A DNA stretch of 64,000 nt from Pseudanabaena sp. (GCA_003249015.1 QBLS01000005.1:157251-221250); one strand, 5' to 3'. Positions 50,306 to 60,308 are shown, counted from the stretch's first letter. The notes: a model not told the origin generated them from the letters alone. Numbers and translations: made by a program.

Positions 50306-51790
50306 ATGTCAAACATTGAAGTAAACAGCAGAAACAATCATTTCGCTCTAAGTTCAGACAAGAAATCTGTAACTTACTTTCTGTGGGGATTCTGCGGTCT
50401 GTTAGCGGTATTAGGGCTGACAACACCTAATCCTTTTGAGACCTTCATAGGATGTTTGATCTGGCCGATCCTTTTCTGGGCTCTTTGGAGACCAGGTGAG
50501 CCACCTGTGCTGCTTTTTGCGTCTTTCTTTCAAGCTGTTCAAGTGTTTACCCCTGTGGTAGTAGCAAATTTTGCAGGGGAAACTATAGACCAGACCACCA
50601 GATATCAACTGGACATGAGTACTGCTTTTTATTTAGCCGCTCTATCTATAGTTGTGCTAGCTCTTGGGATGAAGATTGGTTCAGGAAGTGCTTCTCCGCA
50701 ATATTTAAAAAACCTTGACAAAAATAGTCAAGAGCTAAATCCTTCAAAGTTAGCCATAGCTTATGTAATATTTTTAGTGATCTCAACATTCCTAGAATCT
50801 ATAGCTTTTGCCTATCCTGCATTTACTCAGCTTTTACTTGGGATCTCCTCTTTTCGATGGTTAATTATTTTTTCTATTGCTTGGGCGGGGTTTCGTTATC
50901 CTAAATTCTATTTACTATCAATATTCACTAACTTATTGGAAATAGTTATTGGATTCACTGGATTCTTCGGTGAATTCAGGGTAGTGCTATTTCTGTTATT
51001 AGTTGTTTATGGTGCAACTAGTACAAAAGTCAGAAAATTACTTAAGCCCCAAGCACTCATTTTAATTTCATTGCTTTTGGCTCTGGCAGTATATTGGCAG
51101 GGTGTAAAATCTGATTATCGAAGCTTTGTAAACCTTGGTACTCAAACTCAAGAAGTTAACGTGTCTTTGGAAGATAGATTGTCTTTTCACATTGACTCAA
51201 TCAGTAAATTTGGCACAGAAGATATTGAGGGAGGATTAGAATCAGGATTAGATCGATTAGGATATATTAGATTTTTTGCTGGTAGTATTAAAACTGTGCC
51301 AAGCGTTATTCCTTATCAAGATGGTAGGCTTTGGTCAGAAGCCTTTGCTAATCTAGCACCTCGGCTTCTTTTCCCCGACAAGCCAGTTATTGAAGACTCT
51401 AGACGAACAAATATTTTTTCAGGGATTAGAGTTGCAGGTGCTGCTCAAGGGACTTCAGTTAGTATTGGCTATGTCGGTGAAAGTTACATCGATTTTGGGG
51501 TTCCCATAATGTATGCGCCAGTTTTTGCTCTTGGGTTTTTCTGGGGATGGATTTATCGATTTTTAGCAAATACTGGCTCAATACCATTATTGGGACAAGC
51601 TGCCGCTACTGCTCTCATCCTTAATGTGGCTGTTTATTTTGAGTCATCTAACCTTAAGATACTAGCTGGTGGCGTTATTTCGCTACTAATATATTCAGTC
51701 TTTTTGCGTTTTGGTGGCAAGATTGTTTGGAAATGGATTACAAGTAAGCGCTCAAATTTAAATCAAAAAAATCAACTAGATGTCCAGTAA
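50306..51790 (+). CDS. Polytopic membrane protein, possible O-antigen polymerase-like
   Basis: 494 residues with about ten to twelve membrane segments and a large soluble loop (about 270-370: QGVKSDYRSFVNLGTQTQ, FFAGSIKTVPSVIPYQDGRLWSEAF, ANLAPRLLFPDKPV). This topology fits oligosaccharide-repeat-unit (Wzy-like) polymerases, which are hard to recognise by motif. It overlaps the following glycosyltransferase gene by 11 bases, supporting a role in surface polysaccharide assembly. No Wzx flippase is nearby. A/T-richer than core genes. Confidence 0.65.
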   Translation: MSNIEVNSRNNHFALSSDKKSVTYFLWGFCGLLAVLGLTTPNPFETFIGCLIWPILFWALWRPGEPPVLLFASFFQAVQVFTPVVVANFAGETIDQTTRYQLDMSTAFYLAALSIVVLALGMKIGSGSASPQYLKNLDKNSQELNPSKLAIAYVIFLVISTFLESIAFAYPAFTQLLLGISSFRWLIIFSIAWAGFRYPKFYLLSIFTNLLEIVIGFTGFFGEFRVVLFLLLVVYGATSTKVRKLLKPQALILISLLLALAVYWQGVKSDYRSFVNLGTQTQEVNVSLEDRLSFHIDSISKFGTEDIEGGLESGLDRLGYIRFFAGSIKTVPSVIPYQDGRLWSEAFANLAPRLLFPDKPVIEDSRRTNIFSGIRVAGAAQGTSVSIGYVGESYIDFGVPIMYAPVFALGFFWGWIYRFLANTGSIPLLGQAAATALILNVAVYFESSNLKILAGGVISLLIYSVFLRFGGKIVWKWITSKRSNLNQKNQLDVQ

Positions 51791-52979
51791 CCTTGCATCG
51801 GTCAAGTTAGCAATTGTTGCTTCGCATCCGATTCAATACTATGCTCCTCTTTTTCGTCTCATGGCTCAAGATGATTGTTTGAGTATTAAAGTATTTTATC
51901 TATGGGATTTTGGAGTTACTGACCAAGTTGATCAAGGATTTAAACAGTCTTTAAAGTGGGATATTCCTCTTTTAGATGGTTATGATTTTGAGTTTGTACC
52001 TAATGTTAGTAAAAATCGTGGTACACATCATTTGTTTGGTTTGCAAAATCCCAGCTTATTTAAACAAGTAATGGCTTTTGAACCAGATGCTATTTTGTTA
52101 ACTGTTTCTTACAACTATGCCAGTATTTATCGGCTTCTTTGGCAAATGCGTGGCGTGAATATTCCCATAATTTTTCGTGGGGACTCTCATCGAATCTTTA
52201 CAGACAGTAGTTTTAAGCCAAAAATTAAGCGTTGGATAATATCAGCAATATTTAAAAGTTTTGATGCTTGCTTATATGTTGGCAAGGCAAACTATGAGTA
52301 TTTCCAATACCACGGTATTAAGTCTAAGCAACTATTTTTTGCTCCCCATGCGATCGATAATGCTCGGTTTATGGCTACCGAGGAAACTGATTATCAAGCA
52401 AAGGAATGGATGCAGGAGTTAGGAATTCCTTTGGGACATCAGGTGATTTTATTTGCGGGAAAGTTTGAAGATAAAAAGCGACCTTTGGATTTAATTAGAG
52501 CTTTTATTGATGCAAATCTAGAGTCTGTAGTTTTATTGATGGTTGGGGCGGGTAAGCTAGAAGCAGAATTAAGGCAGTATGTTAGGGAAAATAATATTTT
52601 TAGCGATCGCATTTTCTTTGCACCATTTCAAAACCAGTCCTTAATGCCACGTACTTATGCTGCGGGTGACCTATTTGTATTGCCTAGCTATGGCAATGGT
52701 GAGACTTGGGGCTTGGCAGTTAATGAAGCGATGGGTATGGGTTGTCCTGTGATCGTCAGTAGCCATGTGGGTTGTGGCGCTGACTTGGTAAAGCCGTTTG
52801 AAAATGGGCTGATTTTTGAGGCGGGTAATGTTGCTGATTTGACAGCTAGTTTTCATGAGGCAATGGGCGATCGCGATCGCCTGACCCGATGGGGCGCAGC
52901 AAGTAAAAAAATTGTTGCTAATTATTCTTACGAGAATGTAATTGTGGGATTAAAGCAAGCTTTGGCAGCAGTTTTATAA
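51780..52979 (+). CDS. Glycosyltransferase family 4
   Basis: 399 residues of the GT-B fold. The N-terminal acceptor domain begins VKLAIVASHPIQYYAPLFRLM, and the C-terminal donor domain has VILFAGKFEDKKRPLDLI, VLLMVGAGKLEAEL, FFAPFQNQSLMPRTYAAGDLFVLPSYGNGETWGLAVNEAMGMGCPVIVSSHVGC with the E-x7-E motif. It adds a sugar to a lipid-linked or surface glycan; the sugar is unknown. Its start lies inside the upstream membrane gene. Confidence 0.9.
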   Translation: MSSNLASVKLAIVASHPIQYYAPLFRLMAQDDCLSIKVFYLWDFGVTDQVDQGFKQSLKWDIPLLDGYDFEFVPNVSKNRGTHHLFGLQNPSLFKQVMAFEPDAILLTVSYNYASIYRLLWQMRGVNIPIIFRGDSHRIFTDSSFKPKIKRWIISAIFKSFDACLYVGKANYEYFQYHGIKSKQLFFAPHAIDNARFMATEETDYQAKEWMQELGIPLGHQVILFAGKFEDKKRPLDLIRAFIDANLESVVLLMVGAGKLEAELRQYVRENNIFSDRIFFAPFQNQSLMPRTYAAGDLFVLPSYGNGETWGLAVNEAMGMGCPVIVSSHVGCGADLVKPFENGLIFEAGNVADLTASFHEAMGDRDRLTRWGAASKKIVANYSYENVIVGLKQALAAVL

Positions 52980-52982
52980 ACA

Positions 52983-53009
52983 AGAAAGCCTCGCGATGCG
53001 AGGCTTTCT
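52983..53009. terminator. 12-bp palindrome between convergent genes
   Basis: AGAAAGCCTCGC-GAT-GCGAGGCTTTCT between the glycosyltransferase stop and the ispG stop. Likely bidirectional terminator. Confidence 0.75.
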
Positions 53010-53011
53010 GA

Positions 53012-54262
53012 CTAGGGATCGACCCAGCGATCGTCGGATTTGATTAGGGCAATTAATTGCTCTACACCTTCCGCTTCAGGGACTCGCTTAATTTCTTCCT
53101 TGCCCCGATAGAGCGAAATAATGCCAGGAGTTTTGCCAACGTAGCCATAGTCAGCATCTGCCATTTCCCCAGGTCCATTGACGATACAGCCCATGACAGC
53201 AATATCTAAACCAACTAAGTGACTGGTGGCTTCACGGACTTTATGCAGAACCTCTTCGAGATTAAACAGAGTGCGTCCGCAGGAGGGACAAGCCACGTAT
53301 TCCACCATCGTTTTGCGAAGCCCTAGGGACTGCAAAATGCTGTAGCAAACGGGAATTTCTTTTTCAGGGGCTTCAGTCAGAGAGACGCGGATTGTGTCGC
53401 CGATGCCTTGAGACAGCAAAGTGGCAATACCTGCGGTAGATTTAATCCGACCGTATTCGCCATCGCCTGCTTCGGTTACGCCTAAGTGCAGAGGGTAGTC
53501 CATACCTAACTGATCCATGCGTTTGACCATCAGTTGATAGGCGGCAATCATCACAGGCACGCGAGAAGCCTTCATCGAAATCACAATATTTCTGAAGTCA
53601 AGATCTTCGCAGATACGGATAAACTCGATCGCAGACTCGACCATCCCTTGAGGGGTATCACCATAGGTAAATAACATCCGCTCAGCTAGTGAGCCGTGAT
53701 TTACCCCGATTCGCATCGCTTTGCCCTGTTCTTTGAGAGAGAGAACTAGCGGCTTGAGGGTATCGCGTACCTTTTCGGCAATTTCATCAAATTCTGATTG
53801 AGTGTATTCGGTGCGGTTTGCTTTGGGCTTTTCAAAAACATAAAGCCCTGGGTTAATGCGAACTTTATGGATATGCTTAGCAACTTCAAGGGCAATCTTC
53901 ATGCCGTTGTGATGCACATCAGCGACGAGAGGTACATCTAAATAAGTGCGTTTTAGCTTTTGACGAATTTCTGAGAGGGCGGCGGCGTGCGCCATGCTAG
54001 GAACAGTGACACGGACAATCTCGCAGCCAATTTCATGGAGTCGGCGAATCCCTGCGACAGATCCATCAATGTCAAGGGTATCTTCATTGATCATTGACTG
54101 GACAACTACAGGATAATTCCCGCCGATGGTAATGTTGCCGACTTGAACAGGTCGAGTTTTGCGTCTCACAATTACGCCGAGATTTTCGCTGCCATCTGGC
54201 TGATCGCTGGCTTCAATTTTGCCGTTTTGGGTAGCTTTTGTATTCTCAGAAACAGTCGCCAT
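53012..54262 (-). CDS. ispG: 4-hydroxy-3-methylbut-2-enyl-diphosphate synthase (ferredoxin)
   Basis: 416 residues. N-terminal TIM barrel with [22 protein letters not shown] and C-terminal [4Fe-4S] domain with ligands in [14 protein letters not shown] and [20 protein letters not shown]. It converts MEcPP to HMBPP in the MEP isoprenoid pathway, drawing electrons from ferredoxin in cyanobacteria. The extra internal domain of plant enzymes is absent, as expected for the bacterial form. Monocistronic. Confidence 0.96.
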   Translation of the reverse strand: MATVSENTKATQNGKIEASDQPDGSENLGVIVRRKTRPVQVGNITIGGNYPVVVQSMINEDTLDIDGSVAGIRRLHEIGCEIVRVTVPSMAHAAALSEIRQKLKRTYLDVPLVADVHHNGMKIALEVAKHIHKVRINPGLYVFEKPKANRTEYTQSEFDEIAEKVRDTLKPLVLSLKEQGKAMRIGVNHGSLAERMLFTYGDTPQGMVESAIEFIRICEDLDFRNIVISMKASRVPVMIAAYQLMVKRMDQLGMDYPLHLGVTEAGDGEYGRIKSTAGIATLLSQGIGDTIRVSLTEAPEKEIPVCYSILQSLGLRKTMVEYVACPSCGRTLFNLEEVLHKVREATSHLVGLDIAVMGCIVNGPGEMADADYGYVGKTPGIISLYRGKEEIKRVPEAEGVEQLIALIKSDDRWVDP

Positions 54263-54318
54263 AAAACTTTTAGTTACTTTCTAGTTATCAGTTTATCTGA
54301 AGTAGGACATTGTGAGTG

Positions 54319-54370
54319 AATCTAGTATGTAGTTTTCAGCGCCTTGGCACTGAAAACTACATACTAGATT
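54319..54370. terminator. 21-bp palindrome containing the LpxB-like stop
   Basis: Arms AATCTAGTATGTAGTTTTCA... (54319-54339) and 54350-54370 around CGCCTTGGCA. The right arm holds the last Ile codon and TAG of the upstream gene. Confidence 0.75.
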
Positions 54371-55560
54371 CCTAAGTTAGTGGCGATCGCCTTGGCTAAT
54401 CTCTCGGAAGCTCCTTTTGTCCCAAGTCGCTCTAGACCGTTAATTTTGCACTTCTCCAGATATTCGCGATCGCCTAAAGCCCTTTGCACATATCTAGCCG
54501 CCTCTAACAAAATTTCAGATGTTGCTGCTTCTTTACCAATGGTTTGCACTGATAAACCTAATAATCTTTGTTGAGCTTCGGCAAAGCGATAGGAAAATTG
54601 GGGACCATTGCCGATAATTTGCACTACGGGTTTGCCTAATCCAACGGCTTGCTCTACGGCTGTACCTGCCATGCCGATCGCCAAATCGCAACTATGTAGA
54701 ATATCAGCAAAAGCATCACTAAAACAGAGAATAATTATTCGCCCATGATAAAGTTTCCCCTCGTCATATTGCCAACCTGCTTGAGCTGCAATTTCTGGTA
54801 GTAGCGGCATCATGCTGGGTACAAGAGCAGCGCGAAATTGTACAGGTTGCGGGGCGAACTCTTGGCTAATGGCTTCACATAGACACATTTGCAAAACTAA
54901 GTTTTCCGCAGCTTCAGGTAAACGGCTACCCGTCAGTAAGGCGATCGCTGGTGCATCAGAACTTAGACATAAGTCTTTGCCCGTTGGCTCAAGCACATCC
55001 ATAATTGGATAGCCAAGGAAACTGGCATTTTGATAACCTCTTTGCCTGATTAGATCGGCACTGTAAGCATCACGAGTAAGAATTTGTTTGCACCGTGGCG
55101 ATCGCATCATCAGGGCTTGCTCCCAACGCGGGATATAGCGATTTTCATAAAATGCTGATGATGAGACTAGAAACATGGCATAGGGCAATCCTGTCAGGTA
55201 AGCAAAAAGCGCAGGAAGCACATCCCCAGTCGCAAATACAAAATCACAGGTTTTGCTACATTTTCTTGCTGCTTTAATTTGCTGCCAAGTTAGGGCAATT
55301 AGTCCTGAGCGAAAGTCTTCGATCTGCTTGGTGACACTCATATAAGCAAACCCGCCCGATGGCAAAGCTTTGGTGGGAGTCACAATCTCCACACCTGCGC
55401 GGCGGTAGGCATTACCATCCCCAACTAGGGGCAGGGCAACTGTTTCCACATCAGCGTAGTTAGCGCATAAAGCTTTTAGTACTTCACAGGCATTCAAGTC
55501 TTCGCCATTACCATTACTGATAAATAAAACTCTTTTTCTCTTAGTCACAGAAATATTCAC
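54364..55560 (-). CDS. Lipid-A-disaccharide synthase-related protein
   Basis: 398 residues of a cyanobacterial family distantly related to LpxB. N-terminal VLFISNGNGEDLNACEVLKAL, LPLVGDGNAYRRAGVEIV, and the GT-B donor half with IALLTGSRLPEAAENLVL, DLAIGMAGTAVEQAVGLGKPVVQIIGNGPQFSYRFAEAQQRLLG. It is probably a glycosyltransferase of the envelope, not the true LpxB of lipid A synthesis. The GTG start at 55558-55560 touches the leader-hairpin repeat, so the start is uncertain; a GTG five codons later is an alternative. Confidence 0.85.
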   Translation of the reverse strand: MNISVTKRKRVLFISNGNGEDLNACEVLKALCANYADVETVALPLVGDGNAYRRAGVEIVTPTKALPSGGFAYMSVTKQIEDFRSGLIALTWQQIKAARKCSKTCDFVFATGDVLPALFAYLTGLPYAMFLVSSSAFYENRYIPRWEQALMMRSPRCKQILTRDAYSADLIRQRGYQNASFLGYPIMDVLEPTGKDLCLSSDAPAIALLTGSRLPEAAENLVLQMCLCEAISQEFAPQPVQFRAALVPSMMPLLPEIAAQAGWQYDEGKLYHGRIIILCFSDAFADILHSCDLAIGMAGTAVEQAVGLGKPVVQIIGNGPQFSYRFAEAQQRLLGLSVQTIGKEAATSEILLEAARYVQRALGDREYLEKCKINGLERLGTKGASERLAKAIATNLGI

Positions 55561-55633
55561 AGCGCCTTGCGCTCGATTAATACCCAGAGATTTTTAAAAA
55601 GCGCGGCTCCGCCGCGCTTTTTAAAAATCTCTG
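55559..55633 (-). repeat. Composite palindrome plus leader hairpin
   Basis: 23-bp perfect palindrome (55585-55607, 55611-55633; CAGAGATTTTTAAAAAGCGC... with loop TCC), then CTGGGTATTAATC and GAGCGCAAGGCGCTGT running into the start of the LpxB-like gene. Confidence 0.72.
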
Positions 55634-55672
55634 TACTATATTTTAAGCTTCAACAGGTTGTAAGTAGCTAGG

Positions 55673-55735
55673 CATAATTTTGAAAGCATTGCAAAGCAAC
55701 GCTTTCAAAATTATGGGTTTGAGAGCAAAGCGCCA
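55673..55735 (+). repeat. Palindrome plus leader-type motif overlapping a coding end
   Basis: 15-bp arms CATAATTTTGAAAGC and complement (55673-55687, 55701-55715), followed by GGGTTTGAGAGCAAAGCGCC. The right arm and motif encode the last codons and stop of the DUF29 gene on the minus strand. Confidence 0.65.
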
Positions 55736-56190
55736 TTGTATGATTCCCAGAAGGGAGAATCTAGCAGTAGATTCAGATCAACGGGGAAGGGATTATCCTC
55801 GGAGAAAGTTTCATTGGGATAAGACATTCGCACTTTAACCAATGCTTTTGTATAAGCCTCGGCAATAGAATCTAAGCAAAATCCCTTGAGACTGGGAGAC
55901 TGTTCTAACGCTTCACTAAGTTGACATTGAAATTCTTCTATTTCACTAATCCAATGGTTATAGGTGTTAGGGCTGTTTACACAACATAGTTTGAGGGCAT
56001 GGATGAATATTAATTTTAAAAAGCTCTTAATCTCACGGCGATCGCGTCCTGCCAAACCCTCAATCTCCTCAACTAAAGCGTCAATATCTAATCTCTGTAA
56101 GTCACGCGATCGCAAGCAATCTAGGGTTTCTTCAAACCAAAGATTGAGGTCTTGTTGATAAAGTTTCGATTGGGTTAATGTTTTAGTCAT
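55711..56190 (-). CDS. DUF29 domain protein
   Basis: 159 residues: SKLYQQDLNLWFEETLDCLRSRDLQRLDIDALVEEIEGLAGRDRREIKSFLKLIFIHALKL, then WISEIEEFQCQLSEALEQSPSLKG, the full DUF29 pattern. Function unknown. Compared with the copy at 38.2 kb it is similar in length and plan. Its C-terminal NGALLSNP is encoded by a repeat (GGCGCTTTGCTCTCAAACCC) shared with intergenic modules, so the last residues may not be ancestral. Confidence 0.85.
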   Translation of the reverse strand: MTKTLTQSKLYQQDLNLWFEETLDCLRSRDLQRLDIDALVEEIEGLAGRDRREIKSFLKLIFIHALKLCCVNSPNTYNHWISEIEEFQCQLSEALEQSPSLKGFCLDSIAEAYTKALVKVRMSYPNETFSEDNPFPVDLNLLLDSPFWESYNGALLSNP

Positions 56191-56222
56191 TTTAGTAAAA
56201 GACTCTTTTAACTGAATGGAAA

Positions 56223-56275
56223 GAGGCTTCGACTTCGCTCAGCCAACGATATACTGTGGCTGAGCGAAGCCAAAG
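56223..56275. repeat. GGCTTCGAC inverted repeat, copy 4
   Basis: AGGCTTCGACTTCGCTCAGCC, loop with ATATAC, then GGCTGAGCGAAGCCAAAG; the right outer arm is degraded. Confidence 0.65.
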
Positions 56276-56322
56276 ACCAGAACCAATTTGATAATTTTCA
56301 GCGCCTACAGTGCTGAAAATAA

Positions 56323-57729
56323 CTAAACGTGAGCCGCACGCTTGTAGGCTTCATCCAAGACTTCGCTAAGGGTAGGGTGCGCGTGAACGATGGTGGCTAG
56401 TTTCTGCACAGTCTGGCGATCGCGAATTGCGGCGGAAGCTTCATGGATCAGGTCGGCTGCATGGATGCCAATGATATGCACACCCAAAAGTTCGCCTGTA
56501 TCTTCGCGGTAGATGATTTTGGCGAGTCCTTCCGTTTCACCTTCGGCGATCGCCTTAGAATTACCCTTGAAGTAAGACTTAGTATTAGCGACCTTAAAGC
56601 CTTCGGCGGCTCCCTTCTCCTTTGCCTGTGGCTCAGTTAAGCCGACAAAGCTAACTTCGGGATGGGTAAAGGCAGCCGCAGGGATGCTTTGGTAATCGAC
56701 AGTAGCGGGGCGATCGCAGATATTTTCCACTGCCACAATCCCTTGTGCCGAAGCTGCGTGGGCTAACATCATTTTGCCAGTGGCATCGCCGATCGCCCAG
56801 AGGTGCGGTACGGATGTCGCCATGCGATCGTCCACCTCAATAAAGCCGCGCTGGTTAGGTGCAAGACCGACACTCTCTAAGCCCAGATCCTTAGTTAAAG
56901 GAATCCGACCAGTGGCAACTAGGCAAGCATCAACTTCTAGAACTTCCACGACTTTCTTAGTTTTAGCATCGGTGAGTTCAATCTTCACAGGTGAGCCTGC
57001 GGTGATCTTGGTGGCGAATACGCCTGTACGGGTTTCGATGTCACGGGGTTTTAATAAAACTCGTTCTGCAATCTTGGCAATATCTGGATCGAACCCTGGC
57101 ATCAGTACATCCAAAGCTTCGATCATCGTTACTTCCGAACCCAGCGCCGTATAGACATCGGCAAATTCTAAACCGATGTAACCGCTACCGATAATCGCTA
57201 CCCACTGCGGCAAGGTTTCGAGACGTACTGCCTGATCGCTGGTATATACAGTTTTGCCATCTAGTTCCACACCACGCGGGACAAATGGCTCAGAACCTGT
57301 GGCGAGAATAATATCTTTAGCCGTATAGATTTTGTCGCCGACGCTGACCTTTTGCTGACCTGCGATGCGCCCACGCCCTTGGAGAATATCTACGCCTAAA
57401 CGCTTGAGGCTATTGGTCAGGTCGCCACGTAATTTTAAAACGAGATTATCGGCATGGTTGGCGATCGCCCCACGATCAAAATTTACTTCACCAACCTCAA
57501 TACCCAGCGCCTTGAGATGATGCTTAGCCTTCATTTCGCGCACCCGTCCCGAAGCTGCTAGCAAAGCCTTAGAGGGGATACAGCCACGGTTGACACAGGT
57601 TCCACCCATAACGTTATCTTCAACGATCGCCGTTTTGAGTCCACAGGCGATCGCATGGAGTGCCGCGCCATGTCCACCAACGCCTGCACCAATAATGATC
57701 AAGTCGTAATCAAATTTGTCCGACACCAA
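56323..57729 (-). CDS. lpdA: Dihydrolipoyl dehydrogenase
   Basis: 468 residues. FAD motif [20 protein letters not shown], redox disulfide [19 protein letters not shown] motif [17 protein letters not shown], second FAD contact [19 protein letters not shown] and the C-terminal catalytic His-Glu in [17 protein letters not shown]. It reoxidises lipoamide in pyruvate dehydrogenase and possibly the glycine cleavage system; no partner E1/E2 genes are adjacent, which is usual in cyanobacteria. Confidence 0.95.
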   Translation of the reverse strand: MVSDKFDYDLIIIGAGVGGHGAALHAIACGLKTAIVEDNVMGGTCVNRGCIPSKALLAASGRVREMKAKHHLKALGIEVGEVNFDRGAIANHADNLVLKLRGDLTNSLKRLGVDILQGRGRIAGQQKVSVGDKIYTAKDIILATGSEPFVPRGVELDGKTVYTSDQAVRLETLPQWVAIIGSGYIGLEFADVYTALGSEVTMIEALDVLMPGFDPDIAKIAERVLLKPRDIETRTGVFATKITAGSPVKIELTDAKTKKVVEVLEVDACLVATGRIPLTKDLGLESVGLAPNQRGFIEVDDRMATSVPHLWAIGDATGKMMLAHAASAQGIVAVENICDRPATVDYQSIPAAAFTHPEVSFVGLTEPQAKEKGAAEGFKVANTKSYFKGNSKAIAEGETEGLAKIIYREDTGELLGVHIIGIHAADLIHEASAAIRDRQTVQKLATIVHAHPTLSEVLDEAYKRAAHV

Positions 57730-57779
57730 TTTTTCTCCAGTAGAATCGATCTTCTATTTTGGCATCGTTCAAACCAAAA

Positions 57780-57955
57780 AGCGAGTGGCGGCGCGATGCG
57801 CCGCCACTCGCTATACCGATTGCTATAAATGTCGGCGCGATGTGCCGACATTTATAGCAATTGCGGATCATAACGACCAAGAATAATTTTGCGAGCATTG
57901 CTTTGCAAAGCTCACAAAACTATTCTTGGTTCGGGTTTGAGCGCAGAGCGCTGTA
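57780..57955. repeat. Three palindromes and a leader motif upstream of lpdA
   Basis: 57780-57812 (15-bp arms AGCGAGTGGCGGCGC, loop GAT); 57820-57860 (17-bp arms TTGCTATAAATGTCGGC around GCGATGT); 57877-57930 (imperfect, ACCAAGAATA...TATTCTTGGT), followed by TCGGGTTTGAGCGCAGAGCGCTGTA in the reverse orientation relative to most copies. Confidence 0.7.
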
Positions 57956-57962
57956 TTTTGAG

Positions 57963-59216
57963 TTATACAATTTGTTCGCTAATCTCAACTAGACGAAAAT
58001 GGGGGGGGAACTTGCCATCTATTTTGATTTGTTTGATGTATTCCGAAGGGATACGCCATAGTAGCTTGGTGTCTAGCGCCCTCATGATGTCACCGCGATC
58101 AACTACTCCCGCCACAGAACCAACAGGCGATCGCACAATCACATAGCGCAATTGCTTCTGTTCCATTAGGTTAATGATTTCATAGATTTTAGTTTTGAAA
58201 TCGACTGTATCCAGCTCTTCAAAGGGTGTAATCAGTGACTGAAGCGTTCTTGATTGCCACATTTCACTATCGATATTCCGAATCGAATTTGCCGAAATCA
58301 GCCCGCGATCGCGCCCATTAGAAGAAGCAATATAGATGGGATGAGCGTCTTTCTCTTCCATTAGGAGAAACTTATCCGCAAAGTCACGCAATGACAGATC
58401 TGTATCTACTAGGCGAAAGTCCCTTGTCATTGAGGCTTCAGCATCAATATCCATCAACGCTTGTCGCAAGTTGTTGAGATATAGATAGCCACCCGCACTA
58501 CCAAACAGGAACCACCCTAAAAACAAAAGGAATATCCCAGAGAAATTTGAGAGCAATACTAGTCCGCCCCAAATCATGATCAAAACGCCAAAGACCTGCC
58601 CTGATCGTGCAGCCCATCGGATACCAGCGTAGCGATCGCCTGTGACTTTCCAGATGGCAGCTTTTAAGATGTAGCCACCCTCAAAAGGTAGGGCGGGGAT
58701 GAGGCTAAATACGGTAAAAATAATATTAATTCGCGCAATATTTAAAGAAATGATTGTCCAAATCGTGCGGGAATTACCAATAGTTTCAGGAAGTGTTTCG
58801 ATGATTTTGGGATCGGTGGAAAATACTGCATCACCTGCTAATAGCCACGCGACTGTAAAGCCGACTATGCCAACAAATAGGCTGACTAGCGGCGCAGCGA
58901 TCGCAATACTAAACACAGAGAGGGGATCTTGGGGTTCTGGCTCAAAGGAGTTTGCTCCGCCCATAAATTTAATATTGATGGCACTAGTTTTTACGCCTCT
59001 TGCTTGGCTCATCACTCCGTGGGCAATCTTGCTCGCAGCGATCGACAGGAAAAATAAAACTGCGGTGATCGCTCCATAGCCCAAGGAAAATGACGGCGAT
59101 AGCTTTGTATAGGCAGCACTCAACCAAACGGCAAGAAAGCCAATTACCAGAAACCAAGATGCATCGATATAGATGGGAATGCCCAGAATACTGCCGATGC
59201 GGATACCGCCTCTCAT
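57963..59216 (-). CDS. Site-2 protease-like membrane protein with CBS domains; active site degraded
   Basis: 417 residues with the M50B plan: membrane helices at about 19-35, 49-70, 100-127, 150-175 and 205-245, then a CBS pair (about 260-390; SLRDFADKFLLMEEKDAHPIYIASSNGRDRGLIS, LRYVIVRSPVGSVAGVVDRGDIMRAL). In active proteases helix 2 carries HExxH; here the spot reads S62-K-I-A-H66. The NxxPxxPLDGG motif reads SLIPALPFEGGY (Asn to Ser, Asp to Glu). Two metal ligands and the catalytic Glu are thus missing, so it is likely a pseudoprotease that may bind substrates or regulate a paralogue. Confidence 0.85.
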   Translation of the reverse strand: MRGGIRIGSILGIPIYIDASWFLVIGFLAVWLSAAYTKLSPSFSLGYGAITAVLFFLSIAASKIAHGVMSQARGVKTSAINIKFMGGANSFEPEPQDPLSVFSIAIAAPLVSLFVGIVGFTVAWLLAGDAVFSTDPKIIETLPETIGNSRTIWTIISLNIARINIIFTVFSLIPALPFEGGYILKAAIWKVTGDRYAGIRWAARSGQVFGVLIMIWGGLVLLSNFSGIFLLFLGWFLFGSAGGYLYLNNLRQALMDIDAEASMTRDFRLVDTDLSLRDFADKFLLMEEKDAHPIYIASSNGRDRGLISANSIRNIDSEMWQSRTLQSLITPFEELDTVDFKTKIYEIINLMEQKQLRYVIVRSPVGSVAGVVDRGDIMRALDTKLLWRIPSEYIKQIKIDGKFPPHFRLVEISEQIV

Positions 59217-59767
59217 GTTGTATTTTTCCTAATTGATCTATGGACGAACTGGCTTTTATACCAGTCAAAAAAACCATGCATAACATTTTAGCTTTTATAG
59301 CTGTCGTCATTCCTGATTAGAAATCAAAACCTCACAAGTTTATAGAGAAACCCTCCAGAACCCATTTAAGAATTGTCTAGATCTCCGAGAATTTAATTCT
59401 TCCACCTCTTTAATGGGGATCTTGGAGAGCTCTTAACCGCAAGCAGTAATTCTTAAATGCTTTCTTAAGTTAAGTTGCGAAGGGCTTCGACACCGCTCAG
59501 TCGCCAACTTATACCGATGGCTAAGTGGAGTCGAAGCCATATTTTTCTGGGTTTTACAGCTTAGTGAGACTTTGTGTAGTAGTAGAAATTTTTAAGAAGT
59601 TGTTACGCCTGCTTCTTAAAAATTTCTTGAATTCTAAACATATACAAAGCGCTGTGGTGTACTTTAGTTTTCTAAGGAAAACCAGAAGGGCAGGGAATCT
59701 TTAGACGTAAATTGGCTTAGCTTTCTGCTAGTGCACTCACATCAAAGTTGGAGTACCTATAGTTCCA
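59217..59767. other. Gene-free repeat-rich gap
   Basis: Contains a degenerate GGCTTCGAC inverted repeat (59483-59538), a 16-bp palindrome AGAAATTTTTAAGAAG and complement (59584-59627), and ACAAAGCGCTGTGG near 59646, a leader-type motif ahead of the gene at 59768. No coding potential seen; promoters for both divergent genes must lie here. Confidence 0.5.
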
Positions 59768-60283
59768 ATGTTTAAATTAAAGTCGCAATTTTCAAAGCTT
59801 CTAGCATTACTACTGATAGTTTGCTTAACCTTCTTCACGGTATCTGTGGCTAATTCTCAACAACGTCCGTTAAATGAAGCCCAATCCCAAATATCTGCTA
59901 AAGATGCAACCAAATACAAATTGGCAAGCGAGTTGCTGTCAGAGACAGGAATCGATAAAAGATACGATATGCATTTTGACCATTTGATAGGTTCCTTGAT
60001 CGGTAAAGGTGATGATTTTAATCTTTATGCAAGATTTAAGAAGATGTTTCAACGAGAAATTGGGTGGAAACATTTCCAAGATGCCTATGCAAAAAGGCTG
60101 GAAACCGATTTTTCGGAAGATGAATTAAAGGAATTGCTAAGTTTGTTCAAGCAGCCTTTGATGAAAAAGTTGTTACAGTCTGAAGTTACGGCATATGAAG
60201 TTGATACATCTAAACAGAGGTTCAAAATGGGATTTGAATTATGGAACAACTACAATGACAGCAAAATAAGCTTGCCAGATTAG
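59768..60283 (+). CDS. Exported DUF2059-like protein
   Basis: 171 residues. Signal peptide (LLALLLIVCLTFFTVSVANS, cleaved near residue 31), then a helical domain with YKLASELLSETGIDKRYDMHFDHLIGSL and FSEDELKELLSLFKQPLMKKLL, which resembles DUF2059 periplasmic proteins (family assignment by pattern, not certain). Probably periplasmic; role unknown. Monocistronic. Confidence 0.72.
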   Translation: MFKLKSQFSKLLALLLIVCLTFFTVSVANSQQRPLNEAQSQISAKDATKYKLASELLSETGIDKRYDMHFDHLIGSLIGKGDDFNLYARFKKMFQREIGWKHFQDAYAKRLETDFSEDELKELLSLFKQPLMKKLLQSEVTAYEVDTSKQRFKMGFELWNNYNDSKISLPD

Positions 60284-60308
60284 TAGCGGCGCTTTGCGCT
60301 GGCAGTTT

